Assembly: GCA_964035575.1 (NCBI GenBank)
Contig: OZ037848.1
Coordinates: 1,054,001 to 1,118,000, forward strand
DNA length: 64,000 nucleotides
Reading direction: 5' to 3'
Origin: Rhynchopus sp. YZ270_cl-10
Taxonomy: Eukaryota; Euglenozoa; Diplonemea; Diplonemida; Diplonemidae
This document shows positions 53,765-64,000 of the stretch, in pieces (the stretch's first letter is position 1; each line of letters starts with the position of its first letter). The translations under genes were made by a program, and so were the position numbers. The notes below the pieces were generated by a model that was given only the letters and a program-made list of their open reading frames with translations, was not told the DNA's origin and did no database searches.

Positions 53765-56700
53765 ATGAAGACATGTGTCTTAATCATTCTCTTGATTGCA
53801 GTTCGATGCACAGGGTTTGTCGATGTGTGTATTGGGGCGGAGACACGTGGTAGGGATGTGACCTCATGTAACAATGGTGGCTGTCTCTCAGATTCGTCAG
53901 GTTGCTACCTCTGTGAGCATGAGATGCTGCGTGAGGACATATGGGTGCGCCACGGCGGCTCCGAATACCGTATCCTCCCCACCACACAGCAGTGGAGCGA
54001 GGCGCAGACGCAGTGCCGTGGGGAAGGGGGCACCCTCGCTGCGATGCGGGCGGACACCCTCGAGTGGTTCCGCGGGGCCTTTTTTGGGGCGGGGTTTTGG
54101 GTAGGGAACTTCAAGCCTTCCGCATCAGAAGGGTGCAGCTTGACACGTACACAGCTTTGTGCATCGTCTTTGGGATGTCCTTGTGAGTCTTCTGTCGACG
54201 CAGATCTGTTTGAGCCTAGTGCACAGAAGTACGCAGAGGATGAGTGCATCTTCTTTGCGGGCGACGATCGCAACAATGCATGGTGGCAGTTCAGCCCATG
54301 CACAGAAAGGAAGGCGTCGATCTGCGAACGTCCGTTCTCAGACTCAGGGTGGGTTGGGGTGTCAGGGGGGGTGGAGGTGAAGCAGTTTGCTACTGCGGCT
54401 GCGGAGTCTGCGGTCTGTGGGGGTGCAATCTGTGCCAAGCACGGCGCGCTTCCGGTTTCTGTCGAAACCCGCGCGATATTTGACGAGATAGCGCCACTCC
54501 TTGGCCCAAGCTATTTCATTGGTGGGCGCAACCTGCGTTCCGGGGGGACCTGGCTGTGGGGCACTGGGGCAGGGTTTATTCCACAGAAGGGCCAGGGGAC
54601 GGACGCACGCTATTCAAAGCTGCCAAACCAGCTCAGCAACGGGGGTGGGAACAGAAGACTGGTACTGTTCACGGGGTCTGAGAACATGTACGACCACGCG
54701 GCGACCAGACAGCCTGTGGTCTGCCAGCGTGCAGTCACATCTCCACGGGCTGTGACAGGTCTCTGCTCGGGTGGGGTGGGTGGTGGTGTGTTCTTTCACG
54801 TCTCCTTTGACACAACGTTTGACACGGCTGCCCTCAAGCTCACAGCAGAGGCGGATGGCCAGCTTGCCGGCGTACCCATTTATCTGGCGGAGGGCCTCGC
54901 GCTCTCGGCAGGGTACCGCGGGCTTGGGGTGGCGTTCGCAGGTCAGGGTGTGCTCTTCCCGACACAGACCCGGTACGGAAGCTACCCAAGCAAGGCGTTC
55001 TCGATCTGCATGTGGCTGCAGCTCGGTGCATCCCCCACAGGGACAGTGTTCGGCGTCAACTTCGACCCCAACTCCTCTGGGTGGGGCCTGTACTTTACGA
55101 ACAGTGCACTCCTCTTCGAGGTAAACGGCGTTGCCTCAGGGTCTGGGCGGGCAGCAGTGGAGCTCCCGGTAGGCAGCTTTGCATCTGGGTGGAACCATGT
55201 GTGCTTCATGCACGATGCATCAGGGGTGGTGAGTGGCGCCCTGAACGGCGCCCCAGCAGTGGTCGGGGGTGGTGGGGTGCCCGAAGCATTCGTGGAGACA
55301 CGCACGTCCCTGGGGGGGCTCGTCCTTGCCGGCATCAGTGCTGCTGGGTCGCACGTCGCGTCTGGGTTCAGTCTTGATGAAGTTGTGCTGCTCACGAAAG
55401 CTGCAGACCAGACAACTGTAGACGCAGTGATGCAGAAGTGTGCGGCTCCTGCGCCACCGACACCTGCACCGCCAACACCATCACCCCCGACCCCTTCACC
55501 CCCTACGCCATCGCCACCAACACCGTCGCCACCCACCCCTTCACCTCCTACACCTTCACCACCAACACCGTCACCGCCAACTCCGGCACCATTGACTCCG
55601 TCACCACCGACACCATCACCCCCGACACCTTCGCCGCCAACTCCATCGCCACCCACCCCTTCACCGCCGACGCCTTCACCACCAACACCGTCGCCACCGA
55701 CTCCGTCACCGCCGACACCAGCTCCACCAACGCCTTCACCACCGACACCTTCACCGCCAACTCCAGCACCATTGACACCATCGCCACCGACACCTGCACC
55801 ACCAACTCCTGCACCACTAACACCTTCTCCACCAACACCATCGCCACCCACCCCTTCACCTCCGACCCCGTCACCACCAACACCGTCACCACCTACACCT
55901 GCACCGCTGACACGATCCCCTCCAACACCGGCACCTCTGACTCCGTCGCCACCCACTTCATCGCCATCGACGCCTTCACCACCAACTCCATCACCGTCAA
56001 CACCTTCGCCACCAACTCCAGCACCATTGACACCGTCGACACCGACACCTGCACCTCCAACACCGTCACCATCCACCCCCTTACCTCCTACGCCATCCCC
56101 ACCAACACCGGCACCGCCAACTCCGGCGCCATTGACTCCGTCGCCACCCACTCCATCACCGTTGACACCTTCGCCACCAACACCGTCACCACCCACTCCT
56201 TCACCTCCTACGCCATCCCCAGAAACTCCGTCACCACCCACCCCGTCACCACCAACACTATCGCCACCCACTCCTTCACCGCCAACTCCAGCACCAGTGA
56301 CACCATCACCACCAACACCGTCGCCACCAACGTTGGCACCACGAACTCCAGCACCGCCAACCCCAGCGCCATCGACCCCTTCTCCACCAACACTATCGCC
56401 GCCCACTCCGGCTCCACTGACACCTTCACCGCCAACACTACCTCCGTTGACCACATCGCCTCGAACCTGGGCACCTCCGACACCTTCACCAGTGACACCA
56501 TCGCCACCAACTTTGGCTCCCACAACTTCTTCACCACCCACTCCTTCACCGTTGACGCCATCGCCTCCAACTCTATCACCAGCCACGCCGTCACCGCCAA
56601 CTCCTTCACCTCCAACATTAGCACCACCCACTCCTTCACCGTCGACACCTTCACCACCAACTCCAGCACCACTGACGCTGGCTCCGCCAACTTCTTCGCC

Positions 56701-58723
56701 ACCAACACTATCCCCACCTACGCCGTCTCTACTGACACCTTCGCCTCCGACACCATCGCCACCAACATTGGCACCACTGCTTCTCGACACACTGGCACCA
56801 GCCACACCATCGCCAACACCTTCTCCAACCACGCTGCCACAGTCGACATCTGTACCGACTACGGCGGCGCCGTCTCTCAGTTCAGAAGCACCTCGCACGT
56901 TGGTTCCTGGGGTGCGCCCCAAGGTGAGTTTAGGGATGTCTGAGTCACTGGAGGGGGGTGACCTGCAGGCTGGCAAGCCTGCACTGGTGATCGTGCTGTC
57001 TGACGGAATGTGGAGTGACGAGGGGAGCATCCGTTTTGGCACTGCCGCCACACCGGACGCCAATGTGGTGGTCACTTCTGGGTCAGATGCCGTAGGGCTG
57101 GCGACTGCCATTGAGCGGGGACAGTACAGCTACAGGGTGGAGGGACGCACCCTGACGCTGTCCGTGACCGATTCCTTCAAGCAGTGGGCCGACACAAGCA
57201 TTGCCGTGGCCGTGCACGCAGGCGCCGTGCAGGGTGCAGAGCCAGAGACACACGACCTCACCTACGCTATCAAAAGGGGTCCAGGGTCCTCACAGGACGT
57301 CATTGACAGGGCTACTGCCGTCTCCGCAACAGGAGGTACCAACACAGGACGTTCGAACGCACTGATCCACCTGCTGGAGTGTCCCATGGAGATGGAAGCC
57401 TCAGAGCTGTCGTGGACAGAGAACCCCCTGCACCTACACCTGTACTCCTTCAAGTCGACTGACCGTGCGGGCGCAATCCTTGGGAACGTAATCCTGATCA
57501 CAACCTTCCTTCTCGCGCACTTCGGGATTGCACTGCTGATCTACGGGCACAGAAGGATGAACAACAACCCAGACGCGTCCCTGCTCGGTGCCATGGGGAG
57601 CGCACGCTTCCCCTCGTACACCTTCTTCCCTGCGATGTTCTTCTACCAAACGACGCTTGAGTCTGCGGTGCACGTTGTTGCAACGGAGCCTGCTGCGGCG
57701 GGGAAGGTGTTTGCGATATGTGGGATTCTGATGTACAACGGCGGGGTGCTGCTGCTGGTGTTCTACGTTGTGCACCCGAAGGTGTTCAGAGAGGAGTTTG
57801 TTGACTACCCTGCGTCCAACTCGCTGTGTTCAAAAGTGCTGCGGAAGCTTGTGGGTGTTGGTGACTACAGCAGCCGCGACCATTCCTTTGTGTGGCGGTA
57901 TGGGCTTATGTTCCACGACTTCTGGCCACGTGCGTACCGCTTCATGCTGGTCGAGCTCACCTTCACAACTGTGCTGGGCATTGTTGACGGGCTTGAGATG
58001 GACAGCCGCAACGGCTGCAAGGTGCAGCTGTTTGTCGTGCTGCTGCTTTATTTGGTGTATACCGCTGTGCTTATCAAAACACGACCGTACCATGCGATTG
58101 CCAACAACATTGCTTCTGTTGGTGCTGCTGTGTCGCAGACGATCACTGTTCTGTGCATCATCATCCATCTGTTTGGCGACAACCCTACCAGCGGGGCGGC
58201 AACAGCAGCGTTGTGGTTTTTGTACATTTCGTTCTTCTTTTTGATGATTAAGAGTTGCTTGGAGCTTGCGAGCGCTATGTATGACAACTGCTTGGCGTTG
58301 CGCGTCAGGCATTTCGACAAATCCGTTGTGTCAACACCACTTCTGTTCACGACGTCAGAGTTGTCCAATCAGTCGTGCCCTATGCTGCCCCCACTGCCTC
58401 CACTTCCTCCACTGCCCCCACTGGACGATGCAGTGGCACCTCTTAACGAGGACCTGGAGTGCTCCACCTTGATTCCCTTAACCTCTGCCAGCTCGTCCTT
58501 CCACACAGACTCGCTGCGCACCCCATCCCTCATTGCAGTGCCCAGCCCCGTCGCCACACCGAACGGCTTCCCCACTGCCCCCAGACGCAGAGCACCCGCC
58601 GATGATGTGCTCGTCGCAAAGCAGTTTGCCTCAGCAGGTCGTGGCTCGCTGCGGCCCGCAAAATGGCGTACGCAGGCGCAAGGGAAAGCGTCGCCTGTAA
58701 TAGGCACGCAGGTGATGCGTTGA
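53765..58723 (+). CDS. Large receptor-like membrane protein: 2 C-type-lectin-like domains, LamG-like domain, Thr-Pro stalk, multi-pass C-terminus
   Basis: 1652 residues. Signal peptide 1-17, then a Cys-rich start. CTLD-like domain 1 covers about 60-190 ([25 protein letters not shown]). A diverged CTLD-like domain 2 covers about 205-330. A concanavalin/LamG-like domain covers about 345-555 ([26 protein letters not shown]). A stalk of about 460 residues (560-1025) repeats P-P-T-P-S/A. A beta-rich region (about 1050-1200) precedes six or seven membrane helices between 1238 and 1515. The cytosolic tail has a Pro-Leu run. The layout suggests a cell-surface protein that binds glycans or particles on a long rigid stalk and signals or conducts through the C-terminal membrane part, which resembles TRP-like or polytopic modules. 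That last point is inference. The paralogue at 61625 shares the whole ectodomain. Confidence 0.9.
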   Translation: MKTCVLIILLIAVRCTGFVDVCIGAETRGRDVTSCNNGGCLSDSSGCYLCEHEMLREDIWVRHGGSEYRILPTTQQWSEAQTQCRGEGGTLAAMRADTLEWFRGAFFGAGFWVGNFKPSASEGCSLTRTQLCASSLGCPCESSVDADLFEPSAQKYAEDECIFFAGDDRNNAWWQFSPCTERKASICERPFSDSGWVGVSGGVEVKQFATAAAESAVCGGAICAKHGALPVSVETRAIFDEIAPLLGPSYFIGGRNLRSGGTWLWGTGAGFIPQKGQGTDARYSKLPNQLSNGGGNRRLVLFTGSENMYDHAATRQPVVCQRAVTSPRAVTGLCSGGVGGGVFFHVSFDTTFDTAALKLTAEADGQLAGVPIYLAEGLALSAGYRGLGVAFAGQGVLFPTQTRYGSYPSKAFSICMWLQLGASPTGTVFGVNFDPNSSGWGLYFTNSALLFEVNGVASGSGRAAVELPVGSFASGWNHVCFMHDASGVVSGALNGAPAVVGGGGVPEAFVETRTSLGGLVLAGISAAGSHVASGFSLDEVVLLTKAADQTTVDAVMQKCAAPAPPTPAPPTPSPPTPSPPTPSPPTPSPPTPSPPTPSPPTPSPPTPAPLTPSPPTPSPPTPSPPTPSPPTPSPPTPSPPTPSPPTPSPPTPAPPTPSPPTPSPPTPAPLTPSPPTPAPPTPAPLTPSPPTPSPPTPSPPTPSPPTPSPPTPAPLTRSPPTPAPLTPSPPTSSPSTPSPPTPSPSTPSPPTPAPLTPSTPTPAPPTPSPSTPLPPTPSPPTPAPPTPAPLTPSPPTPSPLTPSPPTPSPPTPSPPTPSPETPSPPTPSPPTLSPPTPSPPTPAPVTPSPPTPSPPTLAPRTPAPPTPAPSTPSPPTLSPPTPAPLTPSPPTLPPLTTSPRTWAPPTPSPVTPSPPTLAPTTSSPPTPSPLTPSPPTLSPATPSPPTPSPPTLAPPTPSPSTPSPPTPAPLTLAPPTSSPPTLSPPTPSLLTPSPPTPSPPTLAPLLLDTLAPATPSPTPSPTTLPQSTSVPTTAAPSLSSEAPRTLVPGVRPKVSLGMSESLEGGDLQAGKPALVIVLSDGMWSDEGSIRFGTAATPDANVVVTSGSDAVGLATAIERGQYSYRVEGRTLTLSVTDSFKQWADTSIAVAVHAGAVQGAEPETHDLTYAIKRGPGSSQDVIDRATAVSATGGTNTGRSNALIHLLECPMEMEASELSWTENPLHLHLYSFKSTDRAGAILGNVILITTFLLAHFGIALLIYGHRRMNNNPDASLLGAMGSARFPSYTFFPAMFFYQTTLESAVHVVATEPAAAGKVFAICGILMYNGGVLLLVFYVVHPKVFREEFVDYPASNSLCSKVLRKLVGVGDYSSRDHSFVWRYGLMFHDFWPRAYRFMLVELTFTTVLGIVDGLEMDSRNGCKVQLFVVLLLYLVYTAVLIKTRPYHAIANNIASVGAAVSQTITVLCIIIHLFGDNPTSGAATAALWFLYISFFFLMIKSCLELASAMYDNCLALRVRHFDKSVVSTPLLFTTSELSNQSCPMLPPLPPLPPLPPLDDAVAPLNEDLECSTLIPLTSASSSFHTDSLRTPSLIAVPSPVATPNGFPTAPRRRAPADDVLVAKQFASAGRGSLRPAKWRTQAQGKASPVIGTQVMR
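55441..56850 (+). repeat. Coding minisatellite for the Thr-Pro stalk
   Basis: A 12-base unit (CCACCGACACCT-like) encodes P-P-T-P-S/A. All six frames stay largely open, giving Thr/Asn/Ala-rich and Gly-Val/Gly-Glu-rich shadow peptides. Units are diverged toward the 3' end and more uniform at the 5' end. Confidence 0.9.
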
Positions 58724-59203
58724 CGGGAGCAGTAGAGAGGGGTGCGATGAAACGATCGTGTCTGGACGCAGAGATCCCGTCAGTCGCTGTCTTTGCCTTT
58801 GTGCGACTGCTCATGTTTCCTTTATTGGACAGATGTTCTGGGAGGGGGTGGGAGGGCTATTTCCTGGCGCAGGTTCATCTTACTAACGTTTTTTTTTCCA
58901 GTATTCTTAATTCCTGTAGCCCTGCTCCCTGGGGGTACTGTCGCTAGCATCTCACTTTACCTGTCGTCTCACAATGTGAGCACAAGTAAATACTCTGTCT
59001 TGTCTATCTTCGACGCACAATGCTTGGCACGAGAGAGACACATTCGTTCGTTTCAAGTTTTCCTTTCCGTTCTTTGTTATATAGACTGCTTGTTCCTGTA
59101 TGGTTTCCCCTCATGTCAACGAAGTGGACAGCCTGGACGGGATTCAGTACCCTCACAGGGTGTTACGGCGTCTCTGTCTGTAGAGGCGTATAGCAACTGT
59201 TTT

Positions 59204-59245
59204 AGATGTGTGTGCACAAGAAGCTCATTCATCATACAAATTTTC
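59204..59245 (+). repeat. Family B hairpin repeat
   Basis: AGATG/CATCAT arms, TGTGCACAAGAAGC core, ATACAAATTTTC tail. Confidence 0.55.
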
Positions 59246-59301
59246 TTTGCCGACAGCGTTCTTCTAGTTCACAACTAGATGCATTTATCTTCTTTTTTGG
59301 T

Positions 59302-59370
59302 TGGGGTCCACCCACGGTACACCGGTCATAGTACCAAGGTACACTGTTCACGAGGGCTTTGTAGGTCAAG
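59302..59370 (+). repeat. Family D double-hairpin repeat
   Basis: GTACACCGGTCAT, AAGGTACACTG, TTCACGAGGGC, TTTGTAGGTCAAG. Confidence 0.6.
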
Positions 59371-59570
59371 TTAAAAAATTCTAGGAGACCCTATCTTTTT
59401 TTCAAAAACAAAAAAACCTGAATCAGTTTCTATTCAGACGGGGGGTGTGACTGCAACGTCTCGCATTGTGTTTATATTATTGTTTTTTGTGTGTCTGCTT
59501 ACAACCTCCCTCGTGGAAACCGTGTGCACGTTAATGAAGTGATCTCTGGGGTTCAATAACCCGCGGGGAA

Positions 59571-59617
59571 CTGTGTCTTGCGTCCACCGATGTATGGTGA
59601 GGCGTTTGCACTTTCAA
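59571..59617 (+). repeat. Family E repeat
   Basis: GTGTCTTGCGTCCACC, GTGAGGCGTTTGCAC, TTTCAACTTCTC. Preceded by a GGGGTTCAATAACCC hairpin. Confidence 0.5.
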
Positions 59618-59867
59618 CTTCTCTCTTGTGAATTCCAAAAATAAGTAAATCAGTTTGAGGAACCCCTTTTTTTGGAGGCATTCAAAAGCAATCCTAACAC
59701 CTTCAAAATTAAAAGGCGTCCTCTTGTTTTGTTTCTTGACGGTGGTTTTGCCACCAAAAATAAATTATTACTCTACATTACCTTGACCCGACAGGGGTTG
59801 AAGGAAGTCGTGAAAAAATGACGGCATTTCTGCCTTTCTTGTCCTTTCCTGTTAGCGATTGTGGTAA

Positions 59868-59915
59868 AGGTGACTAATCACGAGAGGCTTAGGTTCATCT
59901 TATCAACGTTTTTCT
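59868..59915 (+). repeat. Family C hairpin repeat
   Basis: AGGTGACTAATC, ACGAGAGG, CTTAGGTTCATCTTATCAAC. A family B copy follows at 59924-59962. Confidence 0.65.
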
Positions 59916-60105
59916 TTTTTTTTAAGATGCATTTGTCTTGAGGCACGTTCATCTTTTAAAGTTCTTTTCTCTTTGCTTGTTTCCCTTTCCTTTCTTCTTA
60001 CAGCTAACCATTTCTATTCACATGATAATAACAAGCCCCGATTGGGCTTTTTCCATATTATCGACAGAACATAAAAGGTTACTCATCGCTTTTTCTTTTC
60101 TTTTT

Positions 60106-60134
60106 GAAGATGGCTTTGACGAGAGGCGCTTCAT
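60106..60134 (+). repeat. Family B hairpin repeat
   Basis: AGATGGC, TTTGACGAGAG, GCGCTTCATCT. Confidence 0.55.
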
Positions 60135-60513
60135 CTATACCTGTAGACGTGTCTGTACGCGAGACATATCTTGTTTTTTTTAATTTGGTGTGAATGGGAG
60201 GGGTGCACAAAGTATACAATAGGTGCGAATCACCCCTTCAACCACCATTTTTTTATATTCTGTTTTTGCGATGGCGTTCGTTCGCCCCATAGTGTAAGGG
60301 GGAAGCTCACTATGTTTATGGTATTATTCGATTTATAACTTCCCCCTTGTTTGAGGGGTCGAAGAGGAGAGGACCGCGCACGTGAAATTGCCTTGTCACA
60401 ACAGGGTCATCGTGTGCCTACCATCACAAAACTGTTGGATCGTAACAATGACGTATCAATGTTACGTCGTTTTATTGCATGGGTTAGGCTTTTGTGTTGT
60501 GTTTACCATGTGA

Positions 60514-60683
60514 ATGGATGGCACCCGGTACCCAGGAATTACCGAGGTTTTTAATTTTTCATTACCGGGTATTACCGGGTCCAACCAGGTTTTGGGTTGT
60601 CATTACCGGGTATTTTCCGTGGCATTGCCGGATTAAAAAAAAAGCCTGGTAATACCCGTTAGCTGGTAACAGGTGCCGTCCAT
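60514..60683. mobile_element. 170-bp inverted-repeat element
   Basis: ATGGATGGCACCCGGTACC at left, GGTAACAGGTGCCGTCCAT at right, with repeated TTACCGGGTA inside. Confidence 0.6.
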
Positions 60684-61039
60684 GATTTATGGTAAAATAC
60701 ATTTTTCCTCCCGTAGTAGTTCTTTCATTTGCTTTTTTTTTTTTTTTTTTTGAAGCATTTCCTGACGTGGAAATACCCTTCTTTTTATCTGCTCACCTCC
60801 ACCCCACATGATTTCCTCTCATACCCACTCCCTTACTCACCCCACCCCGTTATTTCTATAGAGCGTTTCGTCAGTCAGTTCAGGTGACCCACGCACTGTG
60901 AGGCGTTGGACATCATCTGAACCAGATTGTTAGGAACCAGATCGTTTCCTCTCCATTCTTGGGAGGTAACAGTCAAAAAAAATTTTTTTTAATCATCACA
61001 CAATACCTTGGGTTTGATCTTTCTCTTGTCAAAGAAAAA

Positions 61040-61085
61040 AGGTGACACTAAGTACAGTGAGGCTTAGTTCATCTTACAAATCTTT
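61040..61085 (+). repeat. Family C hairpin repeat
   Basis: AGGTGACACTAAG, CAGTGAGG, CTTAGTTCATCTTACAAATC. Confidence 0.6.
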
Positions 61086-61447
61086 TATTGCATTTGATCA
61101 CACCAGCATTATTAATTTTTGGTACAGTATGTATACCCCATTCCCCCCTTTTAACTCAGTTTTCTTCTGGCTGTGTTTGACTAACACATTTTTATTTCCA
61201 ATGTCACATTACATATTATTTCTGCCGCATCGCAAACCTTATGCAAAAAAAAGTGCCCCCATTTTCCCCCCTTCCACATGAATGTGGTAACCATAAAGAA
61301 AGCCTTGGTTTTTTTGCATTACCCAGCTCTTGGCAATTGGAAAATAGAAACGACTGGAAACAAAAATAATAACGTAGTTCAGACCACTCCACGGGACACC
61401 AACAACACTTCTTTGGATTTGTTTGTACCAATGTTTTGTTTCTTTTT

Positions 61448-61494
61448 TGAAACCTTGGTTTGTATTAGTACCCCCGAGGATGCACTCCACTATA
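61448..61494 (-). repeat. Family A hairpin repeat, the only reverse-oriented copy seen
   Basis: Read on the minus strand: TAGTGGAG, GCATCCTCGGGGG, TACTAATACA, AACCAAGGTTTC. Confidence 0.65.
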
Positions 61495-61537
61495 CTGCGC
61501 AGTTTTCTTATTCTTCAACCCCCCCTCTATCCCTTGC

Positions 61538-61539
61538 AG
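61538..61539 (+). promoter_or_regulatory. Candidate splice-acceptor AG
   Basis: CCCCCTCTATCCCTTGCAG, 85 bases before the ATG at 61625. A strong pyrimidine-AG match. Confidence 0.5.
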
Positions 61540-61624
61540 ACCCTGAAGGCACACCTTTGAAACTATGGTGGTGTGAACATCCCTTCTCCCTCTTTTTTTC
61601 TGTTTCTATCCAAAAAAGCAAATA

Positions 61625-64000
61625 ATGAATTTAAAATACGTTGTGTTTCTGGCGGCGGTTGTTGTCGGGTATGAGGAGAGGTGCTATGGGCCACACCATT
61701 CCACTTCTGATGCGGACGCCTGCAGGAGGGCAGGGTGCTTGCACGAGAGCGGCAGCGGCGGGTGGACGGGGTGTCATGTTTGTGGACGAGAGGAGTCGGA
61801 TCAGAGTGCAGGGTGGGTGCGGTATCGGGATAAGGAGTATTTAGATATCAGCACAAAGCGTAGCTGGCAGGCCCAAGCGCAGCACTGTGACTCCCTTGGC
61901 GCACGTCTTGTCATCATCCGTGACCAGGATGAGTACGACTACTACCATTCCATGTTCCCCTCCACGAATGGAGTGTTAGGCCGCTGGAGTGGTATGTTCA
62001 AGCCCTCCGCCGGAACCCTCTGCGGTCTTGGCCAGGGCTCCAGCTGCAACGACCCAAACCCCTGCGACTGCGACGAAACGCTCTTCTTCGACAAATATAA
62101 GACCGGGTCAAGCACCTATGACTATGAGGAGTGCATCAATCTGGACGACCCTGCCGATGGTTCAGGGGAGTCGTACTTCTTCTTCTCCGGCTGTGGCAAC
62201 AATAAAGGGGCGACCTGTGAAAGAGCTGTGCAGCCCTGGACCTCCATCGGAATGGATTGGTTGGAGATTAGGTTGTTCGAGCTTGGGAATGAGCAGGAGG
62301 CGCAATGTGCAGCGTCGATCTGCGCGCATGAGGGTGGGCACGTTGTCTCGTTTGAGACCAAGTCAAAGTACGACGCAGTGCGCACCGCATTTATGAGTAG
62401 CATAGGAGGCTCGAATGATTGGAACTTCTTTGCAGGTGGTGCAGCGCTGCACAGAGATGGGGACATCTGGGTGTGGGAGAGTGGTGCCGGGTTCGTTGCG
62501 GATAAGGATGAGGGCTCAAACAGCCGCTATGAAAAGTTCACACAAGACTTCGATGATAGCAACTATAAGTACTACCGCGTCAGGGTTGACAAAAACCAGA
62601 AGTGGACAAGCGAAGAGTCAAACTCAAACGCAGGTGTGCTCTGCCAGCGTTCCATCCAGCCCCCCGCCAGTGTCAGCGGTGTCTGCATGACTGCCGTCGG
62701 GTCGCTTATGTACCATGCCTCGTTTGACCAGCCGTGGAACGCTGCTGAGAAAAAGATGTTCACGGAAAGCGACGGCTCGCTTGCGTCTGTCCCCATGTAC
62801 TTCGGCAAAGATATGTCTGCTTCCACAGGCTACAGAGGCAACGGTGTCGCCTTCACAGGCTCCGACAAGAAGGCCGTCATGTTCCCCAGCCAGGGGCGCT
62901 ATGGACGCAACAGAAGATACCCCGACAGCAACTTCGGGATCTGCTTCTGGTTCTTCACGGACAGCCTTGCCAACGTGGATGGAACTGTCTTCGGCGTGAA
63001 CTTCGTGCACCACAGCGACGTCAATGAAGGCCAAGGATACGGCATCGGTGCCGAAAGCGGCAAACTCCGCTTCCGCATGAACGGCTTCAACGGAGCCGGC
63101 CAGTCAGTGGAGGACATGACAGAGGTCGACCTGTCCGCCCATGTAAACGTGTGGACACACTTCTGCTTCTCCCACTCCAGCTCGCCATCCCTCATGACCT
63201 CGTTCGTGAACGGAGGGGTGGGCGTCGGCAAGACAACGACAGTAGTGAAGTCTTTTGTTGAGTCCAGAACACACCGTGGCAGGGGCCTAGCCCTTATGGG
63301 GAACTGTGCTGGTGGTGACTGTGACGCAGACCGCATGAAGGTGGACGACCTCATGGTGTTTGAAAAATCTCTTGCTCAAGCTGAGGTCTTGAAAATTATG
63401 GAAAACTGCGTAGAAACACCTGCGCCGCCAACCCCTTCACCACCGACACCTTCACCGCCGACGCCGTCACCACCAACTCCGGCACCGGTGACTCCATCAC
63501 CACCCACACCTTCCCCGCCGACCCCTTTCCCGGCAACACCGTCACCACCGACGCCGTCGCCACCCACCCCTTCACCAGTGACTCCGTCGCCACCAACTCC
63601 AGCACCGGTTACTCCGTCACCACCGACGCCATCACCACCAACACCATCCCCGCCAACCCCTTCACCCCCAACTCCATCGCCACCCACCCCGGCACCACTG
63701 ACACCTTCACCACCGACACCATCGCCACCAACTCCTGCACCGGTGACCCCGTCACCACCGACGCCGTCACCGCCAACACCATCCCCGCCAACACCTTCGC
63801 CACCGACGCCTTCACCGCCGACGCCGTCACCACCCACCCCTTCACCCCCAACTCCATCACCACCCACCCCTTCACCACCGACGCCTTCGCCACCAACACC
63901 GTCGCCACCGACTCCGTCACCGCCGACACCCTCGCCACCCACCCCGTCACCACCGACGCCTTCACCGCCAACTCCATCACCACCCACCCCTTCGCCACCG
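61625..64000 (+). CDS. Receptor-like membrane protein, paralogue of 53765 gene; cut by the window end
   Basis: One frame is open from the ATG at 61625 to the last base: 792 residues so far, no stop. Signal peptide about 1-22 with a hydrophobic core ([10 protein letters not shown]). CTLD-like domain 1 covers about 64-205 ([18 protein letters not shown]), CTLD-like domain 2 about 215-345, LamG-like domain about 355-585. From about 598 the P-P-T-P-S/A stalk begins and runs off the edge. Shared landmarks with the gene at 53765 include FKPSA, GYRG.GVAF and GTVFGVNF. The multi-pass C-terminus is expected beyond the window but not seen. With its neighbour it forms a tandem pair, suggesting local duplication followed by strong divergence of the lectin domains. 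Confidence 0.9.
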   Translation, partial: MNLKYVVFLAAVVVGYEERCYGPHHSTSDADACRRAGCLHESGSGGWTGCHVCGREESDQSAGWVRYRDKEYLDISTKRSWQAQAQHCDSLGARLVIIRDQDEYDYYHSMFPSTNGVLGRWSGMFKPSAGTLCGLGQGSSCNDPNPCDCDETLFFDKYKTGSSTYDYEECINLDDPADGSGESYFFFSGCGNNKGATCERAVQPWTSIGMDWLEIRLFELGNEQEAQCAASICAHEGGHVVSFETKSKYDAVRTAFMSSIGGSNDWNFFAGGAALHRDGDIWVWESGAGFVADKDEGSNSRYEKFTQDFDDSNYKYYRVRVDKNQKWTSEESNSNAGVLCQRSIQPPASVSGVCMTAVGSLMYHASFDQPWNAAEKKMFTESDGSLASVPMYFGKDMSASTGYRGNGVAFTGSDKKAVMFPSQGRYGRNRRYPDSNFGICFWFFTDSLANVDGTVFGVNFVHHSDVNEGQGYGIGAESGKLRFRMNGFNGAGQSVEDMTEVDLSAHVNVWTHFCFSHSSSPSLMTSFVNGGVGVGKTTTVVKSFVESRTHRGRGLALMGNCAGGDCDADRMKVDDLMVFEKSLAQAEVLKIMENCVETPAPPTPSPPTPSPPTPSPPTPAPVTPSPPTPSPPTPFPATPSPPTPSPPTPSPVTPSPPTPAPVTPSPPTPSPPTPSPPTPSPPTPSPPTPAPLTPSPPTPSPPTPAPVTPSPPTPSPPTPSPPTPSPPTPSPPTPSPPTPSPPTPSPPTPSPPTPSPPTPSPPTPSPPTPSPPTPSPPTPSPPTPSPPTPSPP
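63418..64000 (+). repeat. Coding minisatellite for the Thr-Pro stalk of the second receptor
   Basis: 12-base units as at 55441, very uniform here. It continues past the window edge. Confidence 0.9.

Larger units (their letters stand above)
58724..61624. other. Spacer between the two receptor paralogues
   Basis: No gene. It contains family B (59020, 59204, 59924, 60106), C (59868, 61040), D (59302) and E (59571) hairpins, a 170-bp inverted-repeat element (60514-60683) and, uniquely, a family A copy in reverse orientation (61448-61494). Confidence 0.6.

Noticed and set aside
54982-57111. A 709-residue Gly-Val-Gly-Gly/Asp/Glu frame on the minus strand and a 501-residue Thr-rich frame on the plus strand
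   Set aside because: Shadows of the Thr-Pro minisatellite; the true frame has a signal peptide, domains and membrane helices on both sides.
1-64000. CRISPR array or bacterial operon signals
   Set aside because: Repeats are dispersed hairpins or direct tandem arrays without unique spacers; genes have introns and eukaryotic domains.

Overview
The window comes from the nuclear genome of a unicellular eukaryote. Its genes are dense, GC-rich and mostly free of introns, and they sit as islands in long, very T-rich spacers full of small repeats. All eleven protein genes I can support lie on the + strand. Most have a pyrimidine tract followed by AG about 15 to 90 bases before the start codon. A one-way gene order with acceptor-like sites before each gene is what Euglenozoa (kinetoplastids, diplonemids) with spliced-leader trans-splicing show. 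The big receptor-like proteins, with lectin domains, Thr-Pro repeats and a multi-pass C-terminus, would also fit a free-living member of that group. This placement is an inference: no rRNA, tRNA or spliced-leader gene was seen. At least two ordinary GT-AG introns are present.

Layout: 1-237, the 3' end of a gene for a charged protein. 4880-8200, a myosin heavy chain. 8322-10027, a mono-ADP-ribosyltransferase-like protein (two exons). 11404-12474, an unknown protein with a Cys cluster. 12.5-28.3 kb, a gene desert with many repeats and inverted-repeat elements. 28338-29390, a small two-exon gene. 30351-31244, a RING-H2 protein with a myristoylation-type N-terminus. 34749-37094, a secreted multicopper oxidase. 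38928-39752, a second RING protein whose RING is cut at a splice donor. 39.8-51.8 kb, a second desert with a tyrosine-recombinase fossil and a 1.2-kb palindrome. 51785-52897, a probable nuclear coiled-coil protein. 53765-58723 and 61625-window end, two paralogous membrane receptors (two C-type-lectin-like domains, a LamG-like domain, a Thr-Pro stalk, then a multi-pass segment, which is visible only in the first).

The spacers are the most unusual part. They carry dozens of copies of a small two-tier hairpin, in several sequence families. The stem sequences differ between families but pairing is kept, the loop often reads AGAGG, and a CAAGTTTTC-like tail plus T-run follows. All copies found but one point the same way as the genes. 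The spacers also hold terminal-inverted-repeat elements: two related 1.4-1.5 kb elements that expanded different internal tandem repeats, a 98-bp element inserted at a TA inside another repeat whose empty form is also in the window, and a near-perfect 1.24-kb palindrome flanked by a 12-bp direct repeat. Two GC-richer islands packed with perfect hairpins (31.4-31.9 and 46.0-46.6 kb) may be structured RNAs or elements.
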